Shown one piece after another: positions 9,065 through 20,438 of a DNA stretch of 64,000 nucleotides. The translations under genes and the position numbers were made by a program. How positions within the stretch are numbered: the first letter of the stretch is position 1; each line of letters begins with the position of its first letter. Source of the stretch: Prevotellaceae bacterium KH2P17 (GTDB taxonomy: Bacteria; Bacteroidota; Bacteroidia; Bacteroidales; Bacteroidaceae). The stretch lies in NCBI GenBank assembly GCA_900199655.1, contig FZRE01000001.1, forward strand, positions 186,001-250,000, read 5' to 3'. Under the pieces are notes generated by a model. The model worked only from the letters and a program-made list of their open reading frames with translations, was not told the origin of the DNA and did not search any database.

Positions 9065-10413
9065 TGCCTTGGGTTTTCTTTCTGTTGCTGCGGCTGCTGC
9101 GGGCCTGCCGGCTGCTGTTCGCGCCGTTCCCTGTTCGGGTTGCCGCTGCGGCCGTTGCCGTTGTTGCGGTTTGAGCCTTTGCCCTGCGGGCGCTGGTTGT
9201 TGTTGCGGTTGCGGCCGTTGTTGTTCTGGCGCGGCTGCTGCCGGCGCTCCTCGGCAGCTTTCGGTGCCTGTGCGTTGTTCCTGTTCTGGGCGTTCTGCGG
9301 GCGGTTGTTGTTGCCTTTGCCGCGGCGCTTGTTGTGCCTGGCCTTGTCAAAGCGGCTCAGGTCGGCCTCTGCCAGCAGGTCCACGGGCTTTGCCGGTGCC
9401 TTCTGCCTGCTCTCCTCGGTCAGAGAAGCGGGCTTCTCTCCGCGCTTGTTCATCTCTATGATTTCGCGTGCGCGCTCTGCCGGGATAGTTTCAAGGTTGG
9501 CGGCCATGTTCTTGTCGGTCGAATAAGTAATGAGTCCAGCCAGTATGTCGGTCTTGAAGAGGTGGTAATCGCCGTTCATCGTCTGCAGGATAACTTCCTT
9601 GCTGGGCATGCGCCTGTTTGCTTCAACGTAGTCGTCGACCTCGTAATTGAGGCAACATTTTAGCTTTGCGCACATGCCGGCCAGCTTCTGAGGGTTGAGC
9701 GAGATATCCTGGAAGCGTGCTGCATTGGTGCTCACGCTCACAAAGTTCTTCATCCACGTGGCGCAACACAGCTCTCTGCCGCACGGTCCGGTGCCGCCTA
9801 TGCGTCCTGCCTCTTGCCGGGCGCCAATCTGCTTCATCTCGATACGCACGTGGAAGGTCTCGGCGAGGTTCTTGATAAGCTGCCTGAAGTCCACGCGCTC
9901 GTCGGCTATGTAGTAGAAGATGGCCTTGTTACCGTCGCCTTGATACTCCACGTCGCCAATCTTCATCTGCAGTCCCAGGTCCTTTGCTATTTGCCTGCTC
10001 TGTATCATGGTGTCCTGTTCGCGGCTCTTGGCCTCGCGGTATTTGTCCATGTCAACTTGCCTGGCGATGCGGTAAATGCGCCTTATCTCGTCGCTCGACT
10101 TGAGGTTGGCCTTCTTCACTTGCAGCTTCACAAGCTGTCCGGTCAGTGTTACCACGCCTATGTCGTGGCCCGGGTTGGCCTCAACGGCCACGATGTCGCC
10201 CTTCTTCAGCTCCAGGTTGTTCACGTTGTGGTAGTATCCCTTGCGGGTGTTCTTGAACTGCACCTCGACCAGGTCGGTGCTCTGGGCGTTGCCCGGCACG
10301 TCGGCCAGCCAGTCGTAGGTATTCAGCTGCCGGTCTTGTCGGCCCACGGCGCAGTGGCACAACCCACGGTCGCATCCGCTGCATATTTCAAAATCCAAAT
10401 TGTTATAGTCCAT
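9061..10413 (-). CDS. ricT: PSP1-domain protein of the RicT/YaaT family with long Asn/Arg-rich tail
   Basis: A 450-residue protein. Residues about 1-320 form the PSP1 domain with the Cys clusters of RicT: CSGCDRGLCHC near the N-terminus, GPCGRELCC and MCAKLKCCLNYE in the middle. In Bacillus, RicT forms an Fe-S complex with RicA and RicF that affects mRNA processing and development; the Bacteroidota role is unknown. From about residue 330 to the end the protein becomes a low-complexity tail dominated by Asn, Arg, Gln, Pro and Gly, probably disordered and very basic. It lies 71 nt after holB and overlaps gldH by 4 nt. Confidence 0.88.
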   Translation of the reverse strand: MDYNNLDFEICSGCDRGLCHCAVGRQDRQLNTYDWLADVPGNAQSTDLVEVQFKNTRKGYYHNVNNLELKKGDIVAVEANPGHDIGVVTLTGQLVKLQVKKANLKSSDEIRRIYRIARQVDMDKYREAKSREQDTMIQSRQIAKDLGLQMKIGDVEYQGDGNKAIFYYIADERVDFRQLIKNLAETFHVRIEMKQIGARQEAGRIGGTGPCGRELCCATWMKNFVSVSTNAARFQDISLNPQKLAGMCAKLKCCLNYEVDDYVEANRRMPSKEVILQTMNGDYHLFKTDILAGLITYSTDKNMAANLETIPAERAREIIEMNKRGEKPASLTEESRQKAPAKPVDLLAEADLSRFDKARHNKRRGKGNNNRPQNAQNRNNAQAPKAAEERRQQPRQNNNGRNRNNNQRPQGKGSNRNNGNGRSGNPNRERREQQPAGPQQPQQQKENPRQ

Positions 10414-10484
10414 ATTTTCCGGGTGCTTGTTGTCACACCTTATCTATTATAGTGTTTATATTTGAGTTCAATCGCAGTTTGCAG

Positions 10485-11618
10485 TCATCGTTTGATGAGG
10501 ACAATCATCTTCAGTGCAAAGTCGAAGAAGGCCATCTTGGCGTTGGCATTCTGCCTGATGTCGCGCTGCGTGCGGGCGATAAGTTCCGAAATCTCCACCA
10601 CGTTGCGCTCGTTGACGAAGCGGGAGAAGTTGCGCGAGAAGCTTTCTTCATCCTGCGTCATGTAACAGAGCTCGGGTTGGCGGAAGTTGTACACGAAGTT
10701 CTCCCTTATCATCCGCCCGAAGTAGGAGAGCAGGCGCAGCTGGCGTTCGCGCCCGTAGGCTGCCACCACCTCGCTCCACTTCTTCATGTCACGCACGTTA
10801 CGCATGTAGGCAAGGCGCATGAGCATCTCGAACATGTCCAGAAACTGGCGGTTCTCGTTGCCCGCGTCCAGTTGGTCGAGCGCCTTGAGCCAGCTGCCTC
10901 CGGCTATGCGGGCTATGCGTGCGGCCGACTCCTCGTCGATGCCGCGGCGGCTGATGAGTGCCTCGCGGATGGCCTCTTCGCCTATGCGGGGCACGTCGAT
11001 GCGCTGTACGCGGCTGCGGATGGTCTCTATCAGATACTCCGGTTCCTCGCAAACCATGATGAAAACGGTCTGCATGGGCGGCTCCTCGAGCAGCTTGAGC
11101 AGCTTGTTGGCACACTCCGCGTTCATCCGCTCGGGTAACCAGATGAGGCTGACCTTGTAACCTCCCTGGCTCGACTTTAGGCTCAGCTTGCGCAGCAGGG
11201 CGTCACTCTCGCCGGCGCCTATCTGCGCCTGCTGGTTTGCTGCGCCCATTTCGGCCAGCCACTGGTCCAGAGTAAAGTACGGACCCTGTGCTATCAGGTG
11301 GTGCCACTCCCTGCTGAAGTCGTCGCTAACCATCTTGTGTTCGGCCGAAGTGCCGGCAGGACGGATGACGGGGTAGACGAAGTGCAGGTCCGGATGTTCC
11401 CACTTGCGCAGCATGATGCACTGAGGGCAGTTGCCGCAGGAGTCTCCCTGCTCGTGGTTGCGGCACAGCAAGTACGATGCAAAGGCCAGTGCAAGCGCCA
11501 TCTTGCCGGCTCCGGCGGGCCCGCACAGCATCATGGCGTGCGGCACCCTGTCCTCGCTGACCAGCTGCAGCAGTCGCTCGCGGGCCGTGTGCTGGCCTAT
11601 CACCTCCTCAAACTTCAT
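10485..11618 (-). CDS. holB: DNA polymerase III subunit delta' (clamp loader)
   Basis: A 377-residue AAA+ protein of the clamp loader. The P-loop region reads GPAGAGKMALALA (about residues 34-46), and a Cys4 zinc site follows (CRN...CGNCPQC, about residues 52-66). The phrase KLLKLLEEPP is the conserved delta'/gamma segment, and the C-terminal part is helical. It overlaps metF by 4 nt (ATGA), so the two are translationally coupled. Confidence 0.92.
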   Translation of the reverse strand: MKFEEVIGQHTARERLLQLVSEDRVPHAMMLCGPAGAGKMALALAFASYLLCRNHEQGDSCGNCPQCIMLRKWEHPDLHFVYPVIRPAGTSAEHKMVSDDFSREWHHLIAQGPYFTLDQWLAEMGAANQQAQIGAGESDALLRKLSLKSSQGGYKVSLIWLPERMNAECANKLLKLLEEPPMQTVFIMVCEEPEYLIETIRSRVQRIDVPRIGEEAIREALISRRGIDEESAARIARIAGGSWLKALDQLDAGNENRQFLDMFEMLMRLAYMRNVRDMKKWSEVVAAYGRERQLRLLSYFGRMIRENFVYNFRQPELCYMTQDEESFSRNFSRFVNERNVVEISELIARTQRDIRQNANAKMAFFDFALKMIVLIKR

Positions 11619-12571
11619 TGTAACCTCCTCACGACTTCCCTTACCGAGTCCACTGCCGACACGGTGTAGAAGTGTATGTTGTTAACTCCGTGGGCGTAGA
11701 GTTCCCGGCACTGGTGCGTTGTCCACTCTATTCCGAGCTGGCGGGCCTGCTCGTCGGTGGTGCATTTCACAATCTCCGAAGCCAGCTCCTGCGGAAAGTC
11801 ACAGTGGAAAGTCTTAGGCACCGTGGTGAGCTGAGAGAGCTTGGCGAGCGGCTTGATGCCGGGAATGATGGGAATGGTGATACCCATCTGCCGCGCCTTG
11901 TCAACGAAGCTGAAGTACTTGCGGTTATCGTAGAACAGCTGCGTAACGGCATACTGCGCGCCCATGTCCTGCTTCTGCCTGAGATACTTCATGTCCATTT
12001 CCAGGTTGGGAGCCTCCTCGTGTTTCTCCGGATAGCAGGCCACGCCGTAGCCGAAGGGCGTGCCGGGGCACTTGATGGGGCTGCCATCGGCGAAGAAACC
12101 CTCGTTGAAGCGGTTCACCTGGGCAATGAGATCGGTGGTGTGGGCATGCCCTCCCTCGGTTGGTGTGAACGAGCGGTCGTCTCGGGCCTTGTCACCACGC
12201 AGCAGCAAGAGGTTGCTGATGCCCAGAAACTGCAGGTCCAGGAGCTCGTATTCGGTTTGTTCAACGGTGGTGCCGCTGCAAATCACGTGCGGTATGACGG
12301 GCAGGTCGTACCGCTGCTGTATGGCCGCAGCAATGGCGATGGTGCCCGGACGGCGGCGTATGCGTAGCCTTTCGAACTGTCCGTTGTCCAGTTGGCGGTA
12401 CACGTACTCGCTGTGATGGGTGGTGATGTTGATGTACAGCGGGCCGAACTCCTTGAGTTTCTCGATGGTGGCGAACAACTTATCCGTTCCGCTGCCCTTG
12501 AGTGGGGGCAACAGTTCAAATGAGAAGTTCCTCTGGTCTTTATTTCGGTTCAGCAGTTCTGCTACGTTCAT
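11615..12571 (-). CDS. metF: 5,10-methylenetetrahydrofolate reductase
   Basis: A 318-residue flavoprotein that reduces methylene-THF to methyl-THF for methionine synthesis. Typical marks are FSFELLPPLKGSG near the start, NITTHHSEY, IPHVICSG, FLGISNLLLLRGD and GVACYPEKHEEAPN. Length is normal for the bacterial enzyme. It is the first gene of a four-gene minus-strand operon with holB, ricT and gldH. Confidence 0.95.
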   Translation of the reverse strand: MNVAELLNRNKDQRNFSFELLPPLKGSGTDKLFATIEKLKEFGPLYINITTHHSEYVYRQLDNGQFERLRIRRRPGTIAIAAAIQQRYDLPVIPHVICSGTTVEQTEYELLDLQFLGISNLLLLRGDKARDDRSFTPTEGGHAHTTDLIAQVNRFNEGFFADGSPIKCPGTPFGYGVACYPEKHEEAPNLEMDMKYLRQKQDMGAQYAVTQLFYDNRKYFSFVDKARQMGITIPIIPGIKPLAKLSQLTTVPKTFHCDFPQELASEIVKCTTDEQARQLGIEWTTHQCRELYAHGVNNIHFYTVSAVDSVREVVRRLQ

Positions 12572-12600
12572 CTGTCGTTCTTAGGGCAAGTATTGCTCCG

Positions 12601-12608
12601 CAAAGATA
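12601..12608 (-). promoter_or_regulatory. -7 promoter element before metF
   Basis: Read on the minus strand this is TATCTTTG, a perfect match to TAnnTTTG, 29 nt upstream of the metF start codon. It probably drives metF-holB-ricT-gldH. Confidence 0.65.
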
Positions 12609-12803
12609 CTAAAAAAATATCTCTTTCGGCTTATTTCTGCCTGATATTTTATTTTCCGGGCTCCCTTGCCGCCGCTTTACGCCTTGGCGGAGGCCTCCTG
12701 CACGGAGCCCCGAAGGTCAATCCGGCAACCCTTGAAGAGGCGAAACGGGAGGTGTGACGAACGAAATATCGGGCACGGGAGCGTGGTTTCAGAAAAAAAA
12801 GCG

Positions 12804-12811
12804 TATCTTTG
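12804..12811 (+). promoter_or_regulatory. -7 promoter element before the GH2 gene
   Basis: TATCTTTG matches the Bacteroidota -7 consensus. Transcription from here would leave a leader of about 150 nt before the GH2 start at 12968, with no other gene in between. The 12572-12967 interval otherwise shows only the metF promoter. Confidence 0.6.
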
Positions 12812-12967
12812 TGCCACTGTCAAACCAACCTGAAACAAGAAGTGAACCAACCCGCCACGGCGCCTGCTGCCCTGCAGTCTCACTGCCCGTGCTGTGTGGC
12901 GGCGGCTCTGGTGCGGCCGGGCGGTGCCGTTGCCGACAGTTAACCGGAACAACCCAAATACAAAAAT

Positions 12968-14779
12968 ATGAAGCAGACTTTTATTACTATGCTGCTGCTT
13001 ATGGCCCTGCAGGCCCACGGGCAGACACCGCGGGCCGAGTATCCGCGGCCGCAATTCGAGCGCGAAGCATGGCAGAACCTGAACGGGAGCTGGTCGTACA
13101 GCTTCGACTTCGGCCAGACCGGCGAGGAAAAACAGTGGCAGAACAAGAGCCGTTTCGATGCAAACATCACCGTGCCCTTCTGCCCCGAGAGCAAGCTGTC
13201 GGGCGTTCAGCACACCGACTTCATCAATGCCATCTGGTATCAGCGGCCACTCAGCGTTCCTGCTGACTGGCAGGGCAAGCGCGTCTTGCTGCATTTCGGC
13301 GCCGCCGACTATGAGACCCACGTCTACATCGAAGGCCAACAGGTGGGCACCCACTACGGCAGCGGCTCCTCGTTCACGTTCGACATCACCCCGTATGTTC
13401 AGGGTCAGCAGGCCCACAACCTCGTTGTACAGGTAAAGGACAACCTGCGCAGCCGCCTCCAGACAGGCGGCAAGCAGTGCCTGCAGCTGCACTCTAACGG
13501 CTGCATGTACACCCGCACCACGGGCATCTGGCAAACCGTGTGGATGGAAGCGGTTGCACCGGAAGGGCTGGAGTCGGTCTTTGCCGTGCCCGACATCGAC
13601 CGGCAGCAGCTCGTTATCCGTCCTCGCTTCTACCGCGAGAATGCCGGCAACCGGCTTGTAGTGAAGCTCACCGATGGCCATCGCACCGTGGCAACGCAGA
13701 GCGTGGCCTGCAGCAACGGCGCCACCGTTGTGCTGCCGGTCAGGCGGATGAAGCTGTGGAGCCCCGAGTCGCCCTTCCTTTACGGCCTGACGTACGAGGT
13801 CGAGAGCGGCGGAAAGGTGATTGACCGCGTCAGCTCCTATGCCGGCATGCGCAAGGTGCACGTCAGCGGCGGCTATTTCTACCTCAACAACCGGCCTTAC
13901 TTCCAGCGTCTGGTGCTCGACCAGGGCTTTTATCCCGACGGTATATGGACCGCTCCGAGCGACGAAGCCTTGAAGCGCGACATCCAACTGGCCAAGGCAG
14001 CGGGCTTTAACGGTGCCCGCCTGCACCAGAAGAGCTTCGAGGAGCGTTACTACTACTGGGCCGACAGGCTGGGATACCTTACCTGGAGCGAGTCGGCAAG
14101 CTGGGGTCTGGACGTGAACAGCAACGAGGCAGCGCGCAACTTCATCAGCGAATGGACCGAATTAGTTGAGCGCGACCGCAACCATCCGTCGATAGTAACG
14201 TGGACGCCCTTTAACGAGACGTGGGACAGTAACGGCTCCGGCGTGTACAACCGCATGGTAGCAGACGTGTACCGGCTTACCCACGCCATTGACGGAACGC
14301 GCCCCGTGAACGATGCGAGCGGTGATGGGCACGTGAAGACCGATATCTGGACGGTGCACAACTACGAGCGCAACCCGCAGAAACTCATTGCAGACTTCAC
14401 CTTCAAGCCCGGCACCGAGCCTTACCGCAACGAGCCCAAGAAACCCTGGCTGGCCCGCTACGAGGGACAGCCGTACATGGTCGACGAGTTCGGAGGCCTG
14501 CCCTGGATACGCGAATCGGAGCGAAGTACGTCGTGGGGATATGGCGACAACATCAATACTATGGACGACTTCTACCGCATCTTGCAGGCAGAAGTGGAGG
14601 CGCTCAAGGCCAGCAAGCACGTTGTAGGCTTCTGTTACACCCAGCTAACGGACGTAGAACAGGAGAAGAACGGCATCTATTACTACGACCGTTCGTCCAA
14701 GTTCGACATCGACCGCATACGGAAGATATTTGAAAGCATACCTTCCTACATCGCCAATCCGGCGGATTTGAGCTACTGA
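12968..14779 (+). CDS. Glycoside hydrolase family 2 protein (beta-galactosidase/glucuronidase type)
   Basis: A 603-residue secreted enzyme with a signal peptide (MKQTFITMLLLMALQAHG). The order is a sugar-binding jelly roll (about residues 25-190), an Ig-like domain (about 190-290) and a TIM barrel (about 300-590). The acid/base Glu lies in PFNETWD (Glu417) and the nucleophile Glu in VDEFGG (Glu507), both as expected for GH2. It lacks the extra C-terminal domains of large beta-galactosidases; substrate cannot be fixed from sequence. It stands alone on the plus strand, converging on the GH97 gene. Confidence 0.9.
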   Translation: MKQTFITMLLLMALQAHGQTPRAEYPRPQFEREAWQNLNGSWSYSFDFGQTGEEKQWQNKSRFDANITVPFCPESKLSGVQHTDFINAIWYQRPLSVPADWQGKRVLLHFGAADYETHVYIEGQQVGTHYGSGSSFTFDITPYVQGQQAHNLVVQVKDNLRSRLQTGGKQCLQLHSNGCMYTRTTGIWQTVWMEAVAPEGLESVFAVPDIDRQQLVIRPRFYRENAGNRLVVKLTDGHRTVATQSVACSNGATVVLPVRRMKLWSPESPFLYGLTYEVESGGKVIDRVSSYAGMRKVHVSGGYFYLNNRPYFQRLVLDQGFYPDGIWTAPSDEALKRDIQLAKAAGFNGARLHQKSFEERYYYWADRLGYLTWSESASWGLDVNSNEAARNFISEWTELVERDRNHPSIVTWTPFNETWDSNGSGVYNRMVADVYRLTHAIDGTRPVNDASGDGHVKTDIWTVHNYERNPQKLIADFTFKPGTEPYRNEPKKPWLARYEGQPYMVDEFGGLPWIRESERSTSWGYGDNINTMDDFYRILQAEVEALKASKHVVGFCYTQLTDVEQEKNGIYYYDRSSKFDIDRIRKIFESIPSYIANPADLSY

Positions 14780-14786
14780 CACAAAC

Positions 14787-14822
14787 CGGCAAGGCCGGGG
14801 AAACACATCCCCGGCCTTGCCG
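14787..14822 (+). terminator. Strong hairpin after the GH2 gene
   Basis: A perfect 15-bp stem (CGGCAAGGCCGGGGA / TCCCCGGCCTTGCCG) with a 6-nt loop starts 8 nt after the GH2 stop codon. It has no clear U-tract, so it may act as a terminator or as an RNA 3'-end stabiliser. Confidence 0.7.
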
Positions 14823-14910
14823 TTCATCTGCCTCAAAGAGCCTGTAGTGGAGCTGCATTCCTAAGCCCCGGGCTTATCAGAAACTTTGTCTGTTCGCAGT
14901 CGCCTTGTCG

Positions 14911-14993
14911 GAGCTGTCATTCAAGGCGCTTGAAGCTATCCTTCAAGGCCGTTGAAGCTATCGTTCAAGCCGCTTGAAGCATAGCTTCAGGAA
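14911..14993. repeat. 22-nt periodic array, class A, copy 3
   Basis: A 17-nt lead-in (GAGCTGTCATTCAAGGC) is followed by three exact 22-nt units at 14928, 14950 and 14972, of the CTTGAAGCTAT-n-TTCAAGG type. It lies between the convergent GH2 and GH97 genes and ends in the AGGAAAGC typical of this class. Confidence 0.78.
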
Positions 14994-15110
14994 AGCGGAA
15001 AGATGCAGAAGGCGGAAACGATTGTGCCTCAACGAGTTACAGTTCGTCTCTGCCCGAAGCCGCCGGCGCCTGCTTCATGCCCGCTTGTGGCAGCATCCGG
15101 CCCCCCGCGT

Positions 15111-17979
<2,869 letters not shown>

Positions 17980-18020
17980 AATGGTTATTATTCAGTATTG
18001 CCGGTGTTGAAAAAGTTGAT

Positions 18021-18028
18021 TAACTTTG
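18021..18028 (+). promoter_or_regulatory. -7 promoter element toward the DUF1349 gene
   Basis: TAACTTTG matches TAnnTTTG and points to the gene at 18136, giving a leader of about 100 nt. It lies to the left of an opposing promoter at 18084-18091, so the two leaders overlap. Confidence 0.55.
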
Positions 18029-18083
18029 CACCGGATAAGCATTAGAGCCCTGCAAGGCCCGTTTCGTTCAAGCCGGGGCCATG

Positions 18084-18091
18084 CAAAGATA
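18084..18091 (-). promoter_or_regulatory. -7 promoter element toward the LuxR-type regulator
   Basis: On the minus strand this reads TATCTTTG. Transcription would run left into the regulator at 17979 with a leader of about 100 nt. Confidence 0.55.
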
Positions 18092-18135
18092 AGCAAAAAA
18101 TCTGATAGCAACCTAATTGTAACACAATAAAGAAG

Positions 18136-18783
18136 ATGAAAAAGATGATGATGACCGCCCTGCTAACTGCCCTTACGCTGACAGCAGGAGCACAAAGTTT
18201 GGAGAAAATGCAGTGGTTCAACGAACCTGCTTCATGGAAAATGGACGGCAACAAACTGGAGATGGACGTGCCGGCACACTGCGATTACTGGCGCATCAGC
18301 CACTACGGGTTCACTGTAGACGATGCTCCGTTCTACTACACCACCTACGGCGGCGAGTTTGAAGCTAAGGTTCGCATCAGCGGCGACTATAAAGTACGCT
18401 TCGACCAGGCCTGCCTCATGATTCGTATTGATAAGGAGAACTACCTCAAAACGGGCATAGAATACGTTGACGGGAAGTACCATTTGAGCTGCGTTGTTAC
18501 CCATCACACCAGCGACTGGAGCGTAATAGAGCTCGACAAGCCCGTTGACAACCTCTGGATTAAGGCCGTTCGCCGTCTGGATGCCATAGAGATATTCTAC
18601 TCGTTCGATGACAAGAACTACACGCTTATGCGCAATTGCTGGATGCAGGACAATACTCCGGTGCAGGTGGGTCTGGCTGCCGCCTGCCCCGATGGTGAGG
18701 GTTTCAAGGCCCGGTTCGATAACTTTACGGTCAAGCACCTGCCCGACCAGCGCCGTCTGGAGTGGCTGGAACGCAACAAATAA
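18136..18783 (+). CDS. Secreted DUF1349 protein (concanavalin-like fold)
   Basis: A 215-residue protein with a signal peptide (MKKMMMTALLTALTLTAGAQS). The mature part fits DUF1349: WFNEPASWKMDG, DYWR, YYTTYGGEFEAKVRI, and DQACLMIRIDKENYLKTGIE. Related proteins have a concanavalin A-like lectin/glucanase fold, and no catalytic activity is established. It is a single gene ended by a strong terminator. Confidence 0.82.
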   Translation: MKKMMMTALLTALTLTAGAQSLEKMQWFNEPASWKMDGNKLEMDVPAHCDYWRISHYGFTVDDAPFYYTTYGGEFEAKVRISGDYKVRFDQACLMIRIDKENYLKTGIEYVDGKYHLSCVVTHHTSDWSVIELDKPVDNLWIKAVRRLDAIEIFYSFDDKNYTLMRNCWMQDNTPVQVGLAAACPDGEGFKARFDNFTVKHLPDQRRLEWLERNK

Positions 18784-18820
18784 GATGATGTGGCGGCCTT
18801 GGTGCCTGCAGATAACAAAA

Positions 18821-18857
18821 GGGGATGCGTTGTTTTACGCATCCCCTTTTTGTTTTT
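18821..18857. terminator. Bidirectional rho-independent terminator
   Basis: A perfect 9-bp stem GGGGATGCG/CGCATCCCC is flanked by AAAA on the left and TTTTTGTTTTT on the right. It separates the plus-strand DUF1349 gene from the minus-strand gene ending at 18876 and can serve both. Confidence 0.88.
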
Positions 18858-18875
18858 CAGCCTACAGGAGCCTTC

Positions 18876-19202
18876 TTACTGCTCTTTCAGATAGGCCACC
18901 AAGGCAGGGTGAGCCGCCAACGTATTGTTGAAGATCTGTGGCTTTATCTCTTCTATTACAAAGTGGCGGCCTTTCCACTCCACGCCATCGCCGACCTTGT
19001 ACTCGGCATTGAAGCGCTCCATCTGGCGTGCGCAGCGCTCAGAAACGTCGAAGAAAATCATCCGGACACTGCCATCAGAGAACTCCTCGAACTTAGGCGT
19101 GAACTTTCCATAGTTGATGTGATGCCATGTACCGACAATAATGGCCACAATGAGAATGACAATTATCGCGATGCCAAGATACATATACGTTTCGTATTCC
19201 AT
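18876..19202 (-). CDS. Small single-pass membrane protein, unknown
   Basis: A 108-residue protein with one N-terminal membrane segment (about residues 7-25, YLGIAIIVILIVAIIVGTW) and a soluble C-terminal part containing FKPxF-like and VGDGVEWKGRHFVIEEI segments. I do not recognise a family. It lies 25 nt after the next minus-strand gene, so the pair is probably one operon. Confidence 0.65.
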   Translation of the reverse strand: MEYETYMYLGIAIIVILIVAIIVGTWHHINYGKFTPKFEEFSDGSVRMIFFDVSERCARQMERFNAEYKVGDGVEWKGRHFVIEEIKPQIFNNTLAAHPALVAYLKEQ

Positions 19203-19227
19203 ATAACTTGTTTAGCTTAAAAGAACC

Positions 19228-19746
19228 TTACTTGCTCTTGTACTTGTTTATTCCCCAGTTTGCATAGCGCTGCAGGTTCTTCTCCATGACATCACCCTGC
19301 GTGAACTCGGTCCAGTAATAGTTGCCCATTGATATGCCCAGCACGCCGCACTCTATACATACACTCTTCTGCATCTTGCCATAATCGAAGAGAACATTCT
19401 CGAAGGGAACGCGCTGCTCCTTGCCGTCAATGACAAAGCCGATGCCGTCTTCGTAGATGCGCACTTCGGTGAAGAGCTGCTTCTTGCGCCAAATCATGAA
19501 CGTACCGATGGCAAGTAGAATGGATATATATATAAATCCGTTGATTAAGAAGTTAACCATACTCGTTACCCAGTCCACGTGCATAGACTCGGCAAAGCCT
19601 GTCATGGCCTGCTGCACGGCCGGAATGCGGGTTACAATGTACACTGCCAGAAACGCAACCCAGCCTTGGATAACACCTTTCCACTTGCCTTTGCCTTCGT
19701 AGGAACTCATGTTAAGCTGGTGCGAAGATACTAAATTTTCTTCCAT
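19228..19746 (-). CDS. Two-pass membrane protein, unknown
   Basis: A 172-residue protein with two hydrophobic segments (about residues 26-44 and 62-86), followed by a small cytoplasmic domain with the pattern VRIYEDGIGFVIDGKEQRVPFENV, which recalls bacterial PH-like domains that follow paired membrane helices. The function is unknown. A consensus promoter element at 19778-19785 supports the chosen start. It is upstream of the single-pass membrane protein at 18876-19202. Confidence 0.65.
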   Translation of the reverse strand: MEENLVSSHQLNMSSYEGKGKWKGVIQGWVAFLAVYIVTRIPAVQQAMTGFAESMHVDWVTSMVNFLINGFIYISILLAIGTFMIWRKKQLFTEVRIYEDGIGFVIDGKEQRVPFENVLFDYGKMQKSVCIECGVLGISMGNYYWTEFTQGDVMEKNLQRYANWGINKYKSK

Positions 19747-19777
19747 GATAAGTTATTCGATTTGATGATTAATGCTG

Positions 19778-19785
19778 CAAAAATA
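19778..19785 (-). promoter_or_regulatory. -7 promoter element for the two membrane-protein genes
   Basis: Read on the minus strand this is TATTTTTG, 31 nt upstream of the start at 19746. Confidence 0.55.
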
Positions 19786-19982
19786 ATATAAAAAAGTGGA
19801 ACAGGCAAGTAATATGTATGAAAAAGAAGTCTTGGAAACCGAAGTTGGAAGCCTGCTGCATGTTTCCTGCTGGCTTGCTACTTATTTTTAAAGACAGAGT
19901 AACAGAGTAATTTTTCAACTGTTACGGACCTGTTGAATGACAGGACTGGGCAAGCAACGGTTTACATGAAGGCAAACCGGTA

Positions 19983-20092
19983 TCTTCCACTTAGTAAAAT
20001 GAGGCGGAGGAGGGGATGACCAGGTAGCAAAGATTAGTCATGCAGCTTAAGATATCATCCCCTCCTAACCTCCCCTTTCTAAGGGGAGGAAC
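19983..20092. repeat. Composite palindromic repeat, copy 2
   Basis: A degenerate left arm (19983-20021, with GGCGGAGGAGGGGATGACC) faces an intact right arm (20055-20092, TCATCCCCTCCTAACC then CCCCTTTCTAAGGGG). The stretch TTAAAGACAGAGTAACA at about 19888-19904 is also found, inverted, beside copy 1 near 975-995, so the homology between copies extends beyond the hairpins. The 19747-20438 interval carries only repeats and the promoter at 19778. Confidence 0.7.
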
Positions 20093-20156
20093 CGTTGGCG
20101 CCTATCTGCTGGAAACTGAAAACAATCAGTCAACGGATAAGCATCAGGCAAACTGG

Positions 20157-20335
20157 TATCCTCCCCTTGGAAAGGGGAGGCGGAGGAGGGGATGACCAAA
20201 TAGCAGGTATTCGCAAAGAGACGGGGCAAATCATCCCCTCCTAACCTGTGAATTGTGAATTGTGAATTGTGAATTAGCAGCTTGCTGCTTGCAAAATCAT
20301 CCCCTCCTAACCTCCCCTTTCTAAGGGGAGGAACC
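20157..20335. repeat. Composite palindromic repeat, copy 3, interrupted
   Basis: The left arm (20157-20198) is intact (CCTCCCCTTGGAAAGGGGAGG, then GGAGGAGGGGATGACC). The right arm starts at 20231 with TCATCCCCTCCTAACCT, is broken by 49 nt, and restarts at 20297 with the same 17 nt before completing its hairpin at 20332. The insert holds four tandem GTGAATT units. Confidence 0.72.
20248..20275. repeat. Tandem heptamer GTGAATT x4
   Basis: Four perfect copies of GTGAATT lie inside the broken right arm of composite repeat copy 3. Related AATTCACAATT words occur at 21316-21342 and at 56749-56910. Confidence 0.85.
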
Positions 20336-20438
20336 GTTATTGCAGGTTTCCAGTTGAGAGACCTCTGATTTTTTAAGACAGAACAGCAGCGTATTCAGTC
20401 AGTTGCTGCAGGCAGTCAGTGAGGGGGAGAGGGTGCTG

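Noticed and set aside
12677..14026. Long open frame on the minus strand opposite the GH2 gene (449 codons)
   Set aside because: It is a mirror of GC-rich coding DNA; the plus-strand frame has a signal peptide and GH2 catalytic motifs, the minus frame has none.
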